Assembly (NCBI GenBank): GCA_002718515.1
Contig: PBEX01000011.1
Coordinates: forward strand, 26,179 to 40,088
DNA: 13,910 nucleotides
Direction: 5' to 3'
Source of the DNA: Phycisphaerae bacterium
GTDB taxonomy: Bacteria > Planctomycetota > Phycisphaerae > Phycisphaerales > SM1A02
Both the position numbers and the translations under genes were made by a program. Within the stretch, counting starts at the first letter, position 1; each line of letters opens with the position of its first letter. Shown in pieces: positions 5,753 to 11,893 of this stretch. Under the pieces are notes generated by a model that did not search any database, was not told the origin of the DNA, and was given only the letters and a program-made list of their open reading frames with translations.

Positions 5753-6266
5753 CGTTAAACTCCTTGTAACCTTTGAGAAAACCCACAAATTTGTAGATAG
5801 ATGGGAACGCCAGCACCACAATTGTAAATACATACAAAGTGGGAGCGGTTGCAGCGTAAATAAGGTTCATAGCTGACGAACCTTGCGACTTTGCAACAAA
5901 CGTTAATGCATATACTAAAATCTGCACAACGCACCCAAATATAAGCAAAATATCGGATAATATGAATCTATTATGAATTTTTCTTACAAATTGTCTACAA
6001 ACGATTATGGAAACTATCACCAATAGCTCATAAATGCACCAACCAATTACCCAAAACTGAACTCCGTAGACTGCTGATTGCTCTTTAAGAAAGTCAAACA
6101 ACCACAAATGAGATAGGGCATTGAAAGCAATCATGATTACAGCTAAATGAAATACCTTGGGGATTCTCACCCTAGGAACTGCATTAAGAAATAAACATAT
6201 AGCAAGACCGATAAAATAAACTCGTTCAATGCTCATTGCATCAACATAGCTGATGATAGATTCCAT
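5676..6266 (-). CDS. Five-helix inner-membrane protein, unknown function
   Basis: 196 residues. Hydrophobic segments lie at about 15-32 (VYFIGLAICLFLN), 38-57 (VFHLAVIMIAFNAL), 65-90 (FWVIGWCIYELLVIVSIIVC), 106-125 (ILLIFGCVVQILVYALTFVA) and 133-165 (APTLYVFTIVVLAFPSIYKFVGFL). The last 30 residues are polar and Arg/Gly-rich (DRRNRSRGPSG) and are encoded in the stretch shared with the next gene. An AAGGTG ribosome site lies seven bases before the ATG, 15 bases after the small gene upstream. I do not recognise the family. The position, on the strand opposite to the replication and immunity genes and behind its own promoter, suggests lysogen expression, as for superinfection-exclusion or immunity-type proteins. 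That is inference. Confidence 0.75.
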   Translation of the reverse strand: MESIISYVDAMSIERVYFIGLAICLFLNAVPRVRIPKVFHLAVIMIAFNALSHLWLFDFLKEQSAVYGVQFWVIGWCIYELLVIVSIIVCRQFVRKIHNRFILSDILLIFGCVVQILVYALTFVAKSQGSSAMNLIYAATAPTLYVFTIVVLAFPSIYKFVGFLKGYKEFNGDRRNRSRGPSGMFSARVHRFILGY

Positions 6267-6281
6267 TCTTTCACACCTTAC

Positions 6282-6479
6282 TTAGTCAGGTTTTTTGCCA
6301 TCAGGCCAAAAACCACCGCCACTGCCAGAAAGCGCTACAGCTTCGTCTGACAATGTAACCGAATCATCTTGCAACGTTTGCTCTTCTGTTGCTGTTGTTT
6401 CGGTTTCGGCTGTTTGGGCCGTGTTGTTTTGCGTTGTGGCTGTGGTTGCAGCCGTCTGATTTGCACCAGTAACTTGCAT
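6282..6479 (-). CDS. Small Thr/Ala-rich protein with double-glycine-like tail
   Basis: 65 residues. Residues 5-35 are low-complexity Thr/Ala/Gln/Glu (TAATTATTQNNTAQTAETET). The C-terminal half reads DDSVTLSDEAVALSGSGGG and then FWPDGKKPD. It starts with a good AAGGAG ribosome site and is the first gene of a minus-strand cassette with two membrane proteins. Two readings are possible. The LSDEAVALS stretch resembles short motifs in small uncharacterised gammaproteobacterial proteins of disordered type. Alternatively, the LS-E-A-L-G-GGG pattern resembles a double-glycine leader of exported or modified peptides, with a ten-residue tail as product and the adjacent multi-helix protein as transport or self-protection partner. 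No maturase or peptidase-transporter gene is visible, so the second reading is weak. Function unknown. Confidence 0.65.
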   Translation of the reverse strand: MQVTGANQTAATTATTQNNTAQTAETETTATEEQTLQDDSVTLSDEAVALSGSGGGFWPDGKKPD

Positions 6480-6505
6480 TTTTATCTCCTTGCGTAAGCT
6501 TTAAA

Positions 6506-6534
6506 ATTATAAGCTTAACCAGATGTTAGTAAAA
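6506..6534 (-). promoter_or_regulatory. Promoter of the three-gene membrane cassette
   Basis: A perfect TATAAT (6506-6511, minus strand) lies 17 bases from TTTTAC (6529-6534), about 27 bases before the first ATG of the cassette. The -10 is strong and the -35 mediocre. This gives the cassette its own transcript, opposite to repA. Confidence 0.5.
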
Positions 6535-6549
6535 TAATACTACAATGTG

Positions 6550-6567
6550 TGATCAAATTCTTGATCA
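6550..6567. promoter_or_regulatory. Operator-like palindrome between divergent promoters
   Basis: TGATCAA, four bases, TTGATCA: a perfect 7+7 inverted repeat between the cassette promoter and the repA promoter. Its right arm overlaps the -35 box (TTGATC) of the repA promoter. A bound regulator would block repA transcription and may also affect the cassette. It differs from the palindrome between repressor and cro genes, so the regulator may be a different one (possibly RepA itself). Confidence 0.5.
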
Positions 6568-6589
6568 ATTTGTTCTGGTTCCGTATTAT
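6561..6589 (+). promoter_or_regulatory. repA promoter
   Basis: TTGATC (6561-6566) and TATTAT (6584-6589) with exactly 17 bases between; four and five matches to the sigma-70 consensus. The start point near 6596 gives a leader of about 347 nt before repA. A small palindrome (TATCTG CA CAGATA, 6587-6600) sits across the -10/start region and may be a second regulatory site. Confidence 0.55.
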
Positions 6590-6654
6590 CTGCACAGATA
6601 GCTTACTATGAAACTTAAGAAAATTTAATGAGTTTTTTAGAATGGCTTGATTAT

Positions 6655-6683
6655 AAACAAAGAAAAGCCGCAACGAGTGCGGC
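6655..6683 (-). terminator. Intrinsic terminator on the minus strand, end of antisense RNA
   Basis: GCCGCA and TGCGGC (6667-6672, 6678-6683) form a GC-rich six-pair stem with a five-base loop. On the minus strand it is followed at once by TTTTCTTTGTTT; on the plus strand there is no T-run, so the repA leader is not stopped. With no gene on this strand just upstream, the terminator implies a noncoding transcript. Confidence 0.7.
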
Positions 6684-6719
6684 AATGTTCAAAACGAACT
6701 GAGTTTATGATTTTAAAAG

Positions 6720-6923
6720 ATGAATATAAGGTCGGCAAACCTTTATAGACATCCGAGTAAGCAGGACCAAGTAAGGCGGCAACCTTACGAGACTGATACT
6801 CTAATTACGGCGCATAAAAAGAATAACAAAGAATACACCATAACTGCACACTCAGTATTCTATGCGCTGTTAAAAGTCAACTCAAGTACTTTTGAGCATT
6901 TACTTATTTACTTAAATATGTAA
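6720..6923 (+). CDS. Possible leader ORF (67 codons) before repA; doubtful
   Basis: An open frame from ATG 6720 to TAA 6923 ends 19 bases before the repA start. The product (MNIRSANLYRHPSKQDQVRR and on, with LLIYLNM at the end) has no recognisable family and the ribosome site is poor, so it may not be a real protein. It is listed because repA lacks a clear Shine-Dalgarno sequence, and translation of an upstream frame that melts leader structure and delivers ribosomes to repA is a known device in antisense-controlled plasmids. A second short frame, 13 codons from ATG 6707 to TAG 6748, runs through the first hairpin and is an alternative leader peptide. Confidence 0.2.
   Translation: MNIRSANLYRHPSKQDQVRRQPYETDTLITAHKKNNKEYTITAHSVFYALLKVNSSTFEHLLIYLNM
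6725..6747 (+). repeat. Leader hairpin 1 with loop CGGCAA
   Basis: AAGGT (6728-6732), loop CGGCAA (6733-6738), ACCTT (6739-6743); the stem extends by TAT/ATA if T6744 bulges. It lies in the repA leader and is covered by the predicted antisense RNA. Loop and stem-top resemble hairpin 2. Confidence 0.55.
6771..6788 (+). repeat. Leader hairpin 2 with loop CGGCAA
   Basis: GTAAGG, loop CGGCAA, CCTTAC: a perfect six-pair stem with the same six-base loop as hairpin 1, centred 44 bases downstream of it. The shared loop suggests duplication or selection for the same pairing partner. Confidence 0.6.
6857..6885 (-). promoter_or_regulatory. Promoter of the predicted antisense RNA
   Basis: TTGAGT (6880-6885) and TAGAAT (6857-6862) on the minus strand with a 17-base spacer; four and five consensus matches. 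The -35 lies in a near-palindrome CTCAA / TTGAG (6881-6896) whose TCAAGTA half matches seven of eight bases of the operator arm at 4954-4961, so repressor input is conceivable. Confidence 0.45.
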
Positions 6924-6942
6924 ATACATAAATGGCGCAAGT

Positions 6943-9900
6943 ATGGATAACAATAGATTTCTAACATGGTACAACGACAACTATTCACGCGGTGATGTTG
7001 TTGCCTCTCTACACTCTTCTGAAATAGCTAATGTAGCTGAAGAAATTGGCGTTAACTGGAATGCTGTTTCTGACCGAGTCTCATGGCGAAAAGGCCGTGA
7101 CGGTAAAGTAAACGCATACGGTAGCCAGCTATTAAAAGGCTTTAAAAACTCAGTCGGTATTTACGCATCTATTGAGCGCTGTACAAAAACTGGCGTTGAG
7201 TTTCCATTAATCACATTTAAAAACAAAGGTGGTGCTGGTGATACTGTTGTATTCAACGGCCTACAGCTTTTGTGGGATTTATTTAAAGAGCATATCAACT
7301 CGCCAATATCCGCCAGTGAACAACTAAGGCGGAAAAACGAGAAACAAGCGAAGCTGGAAAAAGCCGAGCGTAAGCAAAAAGCCGCACTCCTGAAACAGCA
7401 AGAAGAAGACAAAAGGAGGGCGGCAAATGTACAAACTGAACTTGCTAATCATTACCAGCTGCCTTGTGCGGCTTCTTTTGTTTATACAGACAAGAAAAAA
7501 ATTGCTGATATTTTAAACCATGTTCAAGCCAAATCTGGCCAAGACAAGCATGGTAAATTCATTTCCTTACTGCTGCACGATACACTAGGAACGCCGCGTG
7601 GTGTTCAACGTATTTACGAAAAAAACATCACTAAGCCTGATGGCTCAAAAACAAATAAAGACTTTACGTGGGGTATGGATAAAAGCGGGGCGCACTTAAT
7701 TATTGGTGACCTTGCCAATGCTGAGCGCGTATTTGCCGTTGAAGGTTTTGCAACGGGCGCATCTGTATTCTTAGCCCTTAAAAATACCTGTGATGTAGCG
7801 GTTATTGTTGCTTTAGATAGCGGCAACATGATCAAGGTTGTTGACCAATACAAAAAAGAGCAACCACACCTGGTGATTCATTACGGCCTTGATAATGACC
7901 AATGGAAGTGTAAACAAGGTAAAGGCAACGCAGGTGTTTTGGTGGGTGTTAACCTACTAGCAAAGCACAAAGATGACCGTGCTTTTTTACCTAATTTTGA
8001 ACATGTAGATCCCGTTTTCCAAGCAACTGACTGGAACGACTTGCATTGTTACCGTGGTTTACGCGAAGTTACTAAGCAACTGCGCGGTAATAAGAGTCGT
8101 TTTAAACTTGACGGTGACCCGTTTGAAATGGCCTTGCAAAAGCTTAGCTTTACCAGTTACAACCAGTTAATGAACGAGGCGCTTATTTGTGCCAGCGTTG
8201 GTATGCAAGTTGGTTTACCAAAGTACAGACCAAGTGATGTAGTCGCAGCAATTAAACTGCATACACAACATGCAAAAGACCGCATTGATGTGCGTAAGCT
8301 AAGCGAAAAAGTAACCAAAATATTTAAAGCAAAAGTGCATGGTGCACAAGAATTTCGCTCATTTTCAAAGCGTATAACTAGCAGCAAGTTTAGGCCTGAT
8401 CACATTACGTATAAGCGTTTTAATAAATCGGTTGTCGATAATGACGTTTTAAATTACGTAAAATCTAAACAAGGTGACATTGTTATCGTTAGGTTCCCAA
8501 TGGCATCGGGTAAAACTCAAAACTTAATAAAGCCGTTAATGTGGGAGAATGACCGCTCAGCGTTTTTTGCTCACCGAGTTTCGTTAATTGGTGGTGCGTG
8601 GGATGCACTAAGCAAAAATATGCCTAGTTCGTATGCGCCGATCACTCACTATCAAGATCCAAACGTAAAAGACATGCTGCCCGGTTCAAACAAACTGGCC
8701 TGTTGTATTAACTCTGCGATTAAAGGCACATTTGCACCCCTGCTAAATAATTTACACGCGCTTTGTATTGATGAAGCGTCACAAACTTTACGACACACAA
8801 CAAGTGGTGGCGCCGTTGCTTACCCTGTTGCGGTATTTAATAAAATACTGCAAATGACATCAACAACACGCGACCACATTGTTTTTGCTGATGCTGATGC
8901 AAACGACACCCTTGTTGAGTTTTGCGAGCTGGCATTAAAACGCCGGAATGCACATTTAAAAGAGCTGTACGGTGATGATCACCCGGAATGCAAAATTCAT
9001 ATTGTTGACGGTACCACCAACTGTAATGACTTTAATATTTATTACACCGACTCAAACACCGCATTTTTACGCGCTGCTAAAGACGTTGAAGCTGGCCACA
9101 AGGTTTTAATTGCTAACGACTCGGCGCGTGATGGTGAAAAACTTTATACCCACTTGCAAAGTAAATACCCAGATAAAAAAGGGCTCTTTATTGATTCGGA
9201 AAGTAAGCCGAATGAATACGTTCAAAAGTTTACTGATGCGCCAAATGAAGAAAGTAAAAAGTATGATTACTTGATTTACTCTCCGGCCATTAGCTCTGGT
9301 GTTTCAATTGAGAATAAGCACTTTACTCGCCATTACGGTATTTTCTGTGGAACGGTTGCGCCGTCTGATGCATTGCAAATGATACGCCGTGACCGTAACG
9401 CGCGTGAATTTGTGCTTGGCTTATCAACAATGAATAGTGGCCGTGAAGAGTCGGCGCTTAATATGTGGTTGGCCATGATACTGGCAAACGATCACAGTCA
9501 GCTTGATGTGAACATTAATAAAGACAGCGGTAAAATTGAAATTGGCACCGAAGATTACGAGTTCGACCGCTTTAGGCTTGAACTAATAGCGCAAGAGAAC
9601 CGCGCTAAAAATGATTTTGCTAATAACTTGCTTTGTATTTTATATGCGGACGGTTACAAGTTGCATCAACTCGATACAAACGAAATTGAACAAGAAATCG
9701 GTAAGGCTATGAAAGAGTCTAGCCGTGACTTATTAATAGCACTTGATATTGAGCGCCACTTAAACAACCCAACACCCAGTGACCAAGAACGTAGCGCACT
9801 ACTCGAACGCAATAACTTATCTAAAGATGAAAAAGCACAGCTTAACCGCTGGAACATCGAAAATTTACTGCGCATGGAAGTGAACCAGGAAAGTATTATT

Positions 9901-10692
9901 TTCTTGAATCAAGGTGGTTTACGAAAAGTAAAATATTTTGAACTGCTGCAAATGCCAGCTGATGAAGCTAAACGAATTGATAACGCAGAAATTGAAGCGG
10001 GTGTGCCAGTTTCAAACAGACTTTACTTATCAAAGCAACGCCAAGCGCTAAGAGACTTTTTTGAAATATGTGGCCTAGATCCAAAAACGGGTGAAGGTAT
10101 GGCATCACCTGAGCAGTTAGCCAAAGCTATGCACCATTTAACTGATGGTGACAACATACACGTTTACAATAACGTTTATAAATTTGGTGGCTACATCAAC
10201 ACATACAGCCGCAAATTAAACCCGCTAAACAAAGCTAAGGCAATTATTGAGGCGCTAGGCTTAAAACTGGATACGTTGCAACTGGCAAGGGTTCAGGAAG
10301 GTTCTACAAGCCGCATACGTTACAGCATCCGCAAGAGTGAGTTTGACCTTATGGCGGGTATAAACGCCGAGCGCCAAGCCGAAAAAATCACCGCCTTTAA
10401 GCTAGAACATCTGGAAGGTGTATTGATCCAATCATTGCCGGATAGTTATATAGATACCATGGAAAACGTGGATCAAGCTGAAACCAATAAAATCAAGGCT
10501 TCTAACTGGTCATCGGTGTTTAAACAAGCCGCTGAGAACCTAAGAATACCGTTTAATTTTGCGCCGCAAGTACTGGTAAGGCTACGTGATGAGGGGTATA
10601 TGCAGTCTGCGCCACCAAAAGAGGGTGCGCAATCGGTTATATCTCGCATTTACTCGCAAATAACGGCGCAATTTAAGCCCATAACGAACTAA
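6943..10692 (+). CDS. repA: RepA, TOPRIM primase-helicase replication initiator of N15 type
   Basis: 1249 residues, close in size to N15 RepA (about 1,300), which alone supports replication as initiator, primase and helicase. Regions seen: an N-terminal domain (1-125) with WYNDNYSRGDVVASL; a charged coiled-coil linker (about 128-160); a TOPRIM-type primase core with Glu267 in FAVEGFATG, Asp317/Asp319 in GLDNDQ and a later DWNDLH near 363; a helicase with Walker A FPMASGKT (518-525), DEAS Walker B (610-613), YSPAISSGVS (779-788) and the arginine motif QMIRRDRN (812-819), the pattern of UL9/CyRepA-type origin-binding helicases; and a C-terminal 430 residues likely for DNA binding. The ATG has no good Shine-Dalgarno, suggesting limited or coupled translation. 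In N15 the origin lies inside repA; I could not locate it here. Expression is likely set by the palindromic operator, leader structure and antisense RNA upstream. Confidence 0.9.
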   Translation: MDNNRFLTWYNDNYSRGDVVASLHSSEIANVAEEIGVNWNAVSDRVSWRKGRDGKVNAYGSQLLKGFKNSVGIYASIERCTKTGVEFPLITFKNKGGAGDTVVFNGLQLLWDLFKEHINSPISASEQLRRKNEKQAKLEKAERKQKAALLKQQEEDKRRAANVQTELANHYQLPCAASFVYTDKKKIADILNHVQAKSGQDKHGKFISLLLHDTLGTPRGVQRIYEKNITKPDGSKTNKDFTWGMDKSGAHLIIGDLANAERVFAVEGFATGASVFLALKNTCDVAVIVALDSGNMIKVVDQYKKEQPHLVIHYGLDNDQWKCKQGKGNAGVLVGVNLLAKHKDDRAFLPNFEHVDPVFQATDWNDLHCYRGLREVTKQLRGNKSRFKLDGDPFEMALQKLSFTSYNQLMNEALICASVGMQVGLPKYRPSDVVAAIKLHTQHAKDRIDVRKLSEKVTKIFKAKVHGAQEFRSFSKRITSSKFRPDHITYKRFNKSVVDNDVLNYVKSKQGDIVIVRFPMASGKTQNLIKPLMWENDRSAFFAHRVSLIGGAWDALSKNMPSSYAPITHYQDPNVKDMLPGSNKLACCINSAIKGTFAPLLNNLHALCIDEASQTLRHTTSGGAVAYPVAVFNKILQMTSTTRDHIVFADADANDTLVEFCELALKRRNAHLKELYGDDHPECKIHIVDGTTNCNDFNIYYTDSNTAFLRAAKDVEAGHKVLIANDSARDGEKLYTHLQSKYPDKKGLFIDSESKPNEYVQKFTDAPNEESKKYDYLIYSPAISSGVSIENKHFTRHYGIFCGTVAPSDALQMIRRDRNAREFVLGLSTMNSGREESALNMWLAMILANDHSQLDVNINKDSGKIEIGTEDYEFDRFRLELIAQENRAKNDFANNLLCILYADGYKLHQLDTNEIEQEIGKAMKESSRDLLIALDIERHLNNPTPSDQERSALLERNNLSKDEKAQLNRWNIENLLRMEVNQESIIFLNQGGLRKVKYFELLQMPADEAKRIDNAEIEAGVPVSNRLYLSKQRQALRDFFEICGLDPKTGEGMASPEQLAKAMHHLTDGDNIHVYNNVYKFGGYINTYSRKLNPLNKAKAIIEALGLKLDTLQLARVQEGSTSRIRYSIRKSEFDLMAGINAERQAEKITAFKLEHLEGVLIQSLPDSYIDTMENVDQAETNKIKASNWSSVFKQAAENLRIPFNFAPQVLVRLRDEGYMQSAPPKEGAQSVISRIYSQITAQFKPITN

Positions 10693-10840
10693 AAAAGCTT
10701 AAATAACCACCCATTTTTAAAATCGGTTTAATTACCGAGGCCCTTCTTTTGCCAGATAAAAATAGGACTGGACTCCTATTATTACCAGAGCTATGCTTTA
10801 ACCCATAAATAAGTAAATACATATTTAAGGAATTAAGCAA
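10693..10840 (+). other. Intergenic stretch downstream of repA with two small hairpins
   Basis: 148 bases without a gene. TCGGT/ACCGA with a TTAATT loop (10723-10738) is followed eight bases later by a T-rich run and could weakly end the repA message. AATAGGA/TCCTATT (10761-10767, 10774-10780) is a second, seven-pair hairpin without a T-run. Further right, the 11-base GTAAATACATA (10813-10823) recurs also 20 bases before repA. A weak promoter (TGGACT 10769-10774, TATGCT 10792-10797, 17 bases apart) could serve the next gene. Confidence 0.35.
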
Positions 10841-11038
10841 ATGAGCAATTTAGAAAACGCCCACAGAAAAGCAAAAGAGTTAGCACAGTTAATTGGTGAG
10901 GCTTACTTTGAAGCGAACAACCAAAGAACGGCTGAGGGCAATTTATTGGCCATGCATATCGAGCCAGATTTAAAAGCCGCTGCAGACCTTGAAAGAAAGT
11001 TAGCACTTTTACTATCAGCGCTAGAAAACAAGCAATAA
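10841..11038 (+). CDS. Small helical protein, unknown function
   Basis: 65 residues, almost entirely predicted helix: ENAHRKAKELAQLIGEAYFEANN and then DLKAAADLERKLALLLSALENKQ, two amphipathic helices joined by a short turn, without cysteines or a membrane segment. Such a helical hairpin could dimerise or bind a partner. A TTAAGGAAT ribosome site lies ten or so bases before the ATG. A strong terminator follows its stop within six bases. It may be cotranscribed with repA (148-base gap) or have its own weak promoter. I do not recognise the family. Confidence 0.65.
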   Translation: MSNLENAHRKAKELAQLIGEAYFEANNQRTAEGNLLAMHIEPDLKAAADLERKLALLLSALENKQ

Positions 11039-11043
11039 ATATA

Positions 11044-11068
11044 AGCCGGGTTCGCCCGGTTTCTTTTT
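11044..11068 (+). terminator. Strong intrinsic terminator with UUCG loop
   Basis: CCGGG, loop TTCG, CCCGG (11046-11059), then TTTCTTTTT. The loop is the extra-stable UUCG tetraloop. It ends the transcript of the 65-residue gene, yet the ribosome site of the next gene begins immediately after its T-run. Confidence 0.85.
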
Positions 11069-11077
11069 GGAGGGTTT

Positions 11078-11290
11078 ATGAAATTAACGGCACACGCACA
11101 GGCAATTATTTACACATTGAGTCAGTCAGACTTTGGATCTTACCTTGGGGCTATTTGTTCGGTTATTGGTGAGTCAGTTGAGACAACGGCATTTATACTT
11201 GAGCAGCTAAAGCAGCATGGTTTGGTTAAACTTTCAGACTCAGGACTTTACACGCTTACAAAATCAGGATTTAAGCAATTAAATAAATAA
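11078..11290 (+). CDS. Small winged-helix-like regulator candidate
   Basis: 70 residues: MKLTAHAQAIIYTLSQSDFG, then a helix with VETTAFILEQLKQHGLVKL and a beta-turn SDSGLYTLTKSGFKQL. This order (helix, helix-turn-recognition helix, beta-hairpin wing) is that of a minimal winged helix, as in MarR-type or phage Mu Ner-like small regulators, so DNA binding is plausible. A strong GGAGGG ribosome site precedes the ATG, but an intrinsic terminator lies directly upstream, with its T-run only ten bases away. Expression therefore depends on readthrough or on a promoter I do not see. A terminator follows at 11309-11333. Target unknown; the repA or protelomerase promoters are candidates. Confidence 0.6.
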   Translation: MKLTAHAQAIIYTLSQSDFGSYLGAICSVIGESVETTAFILEQLKQHGLVKLSDSGLYTLTKSGFKQLNK

Positions 11291-11308
11291 GTAAAAACTC
11301 AAATGAAC

Positions 11309-11333
11309 AAACCCGCATTTAAGCGGGTTTTTT
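11309..11333 (+). terminator. Terminator between convergent genes
   Basis: AACCCGC, loop ATTTAA, GCGGGTT followed by TTTT: a clear plus-strand intrinsic terminator for the 70-residue gene. The stop codon of the convergent 79-residue gene (TAA at 11319-11321) lies in its loop. On the minus strand the T-run is weaker (TTTGTTC), so it may work both ways with unequal strength. Confidence 0.8.
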
Positions 11334-11558
11334 GGTGCTGTGTGGTTGTACAGTGTATGTAATACCATTTAAAAGAGTAACCTCTATAACATCACTTGTT
11401 ACAGTCTCGCATTCACCAGAACTGTACTCTACTATTACATCTGATGTTGGTTTCCTACCTGTTAATAAACTTTGCTCTATCAATTCATTTTCTTTGAAAT
11501 AAACTCTACTAACAATATTGGTTATATCTTTCCCGCGCAGAATTACTTTTTTAGCCAT
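11319..11558 (-). CDS. Small beta-rich unknown protein
   Basis: 79 residues, not recognised. The pattern MAKKVILRGKDITNIVSRVYF, VIVEYSSGECETVTSDVIEV and LLNGITYTVQP alternates hydrophobic and polar residues, so a small beta-sheet fold is likely. There are no membrane segments; one cysteine. It follows the 91-residue gene after one base, so the two form a small minus-strand operon downstream of the protelomerase gene. Its 3' end enters the terminator shared with the convergent plus-strand gene. Function unknown. Confidence 0.6.
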   Translation of the reverse strand: MAKKVILRGKDITNIVSRVYFKENELIEQSLLTGRKPTSDVIVEYSSGECETVTSDVIEVTLLNGITYTVQPHSTKKPA

Positions 11559-11559
11559 A

Positions 11560-11835
11560 TCATTTTATCTTTTTATCAATATATTTATCAGTCTCATCGA
11601 AAAGCACAAATTTACTCGTTTTTCTTTCAAAACAATTTTGAACATCAATAGTTGATGTTCTTCTTGAGCCTAGCGCCTCAAGTATTGTTTCAATTTTGAC
11701 TCTATTGTACTGAGTGGCCGCTAATTGCCCTTGCGCATACATATCGCTTGATGGTTTATTTTTTAAATCAACTTCATCTTCTAACATATCTGCTAATAAG
11801 AGCTTAATAGCTTTTTTTAAGTCTTGACTGTCCAT
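11560..11835 (-). CDS. Small unknown protein
   Basis: 91 residues, not recognised. The N-terminus is an acidic amphipathic helix (MDSQDLKKAIKLLLADMLEDEVDL); the middle (YAQGQLAATQYNRVKIETILEAL) is also helical, and the tail is Lys-rich (ETDKYIDKKIK). No motif for catalysis or DNA binding is visible. It starts 58 bases after the protelomerase stop, beyond a terminator-like hairpin, and is one base from the next gene. It may be expressed by readthrough from the protelomerase promoter or by its own AT-rich promoter in 11836-11866. Confidence 0.6.
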   Translation of the reverse strand: MDSQDLKKAIKLLLADMLEDEVDLKNKPSSDMYAQGQLAATQYNRVKIETILEALGSRRTSTIDVQNCFERKTSKFVLFDETDKYIDKKIK

Positions 11836-11866
11836 GACATTCTCGTTGATATTTTAATAGTTATTA

Positions 11867-11887
11867 AAGGGGCCATTGCTGGCCCTT
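11867..11887 (-). terminator. Probable terminator after the protelomerase gene
   Basis: On the minus strand GGGCCA, GCAA tetraloop, TGGCCC, flanked by AAGG/CCTT with one bulge, followed by TTTAATAACTATT. The stem is strong, but the T-run is interrupted, so termination may be partial and allow the two small downstream genes to be read. Confidence 0.6.
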
Positions 11888-11893
11888 GGCTAA

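Larger units (their letters stand above)
6655..6850 (-). ncRNA. Predicted antisense RNA against the repA leader (about 195 nt)
   Basis: A minus-strand promoter (TTGAGT at 6880-6885, 17 bases, TAGAAT at 6857-6862) and an intrinsic terminator (6655-6683) bracket a stretch without a convincing gene on that strand. The RNA would be fully complementary to the repA leader and covers both CGGCAA-loop hairpins (6725-6747 and 6771-6788), which would appear in it as TTGCCG loops, suited to loop-loop pairing. Antisense control of Rep synthesis is well known in plasmids. Here it is predicted from promoter, terminator and structure only. Confidence 0.5.

Noticed and set aside
5753..5833. Longer start (ATG 5833) for the one-helix membrane gene
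   Set aside because: No ribosome site there, while GTG 5752 has AAGGAG at the right distance.
6587..6600. TATCTG-CA-CAGATA as a telomere or resolution site
   Set aside because: Far too short; protelomerase targets are palindromes of some 40 bases or more, and it lies over a promoter.
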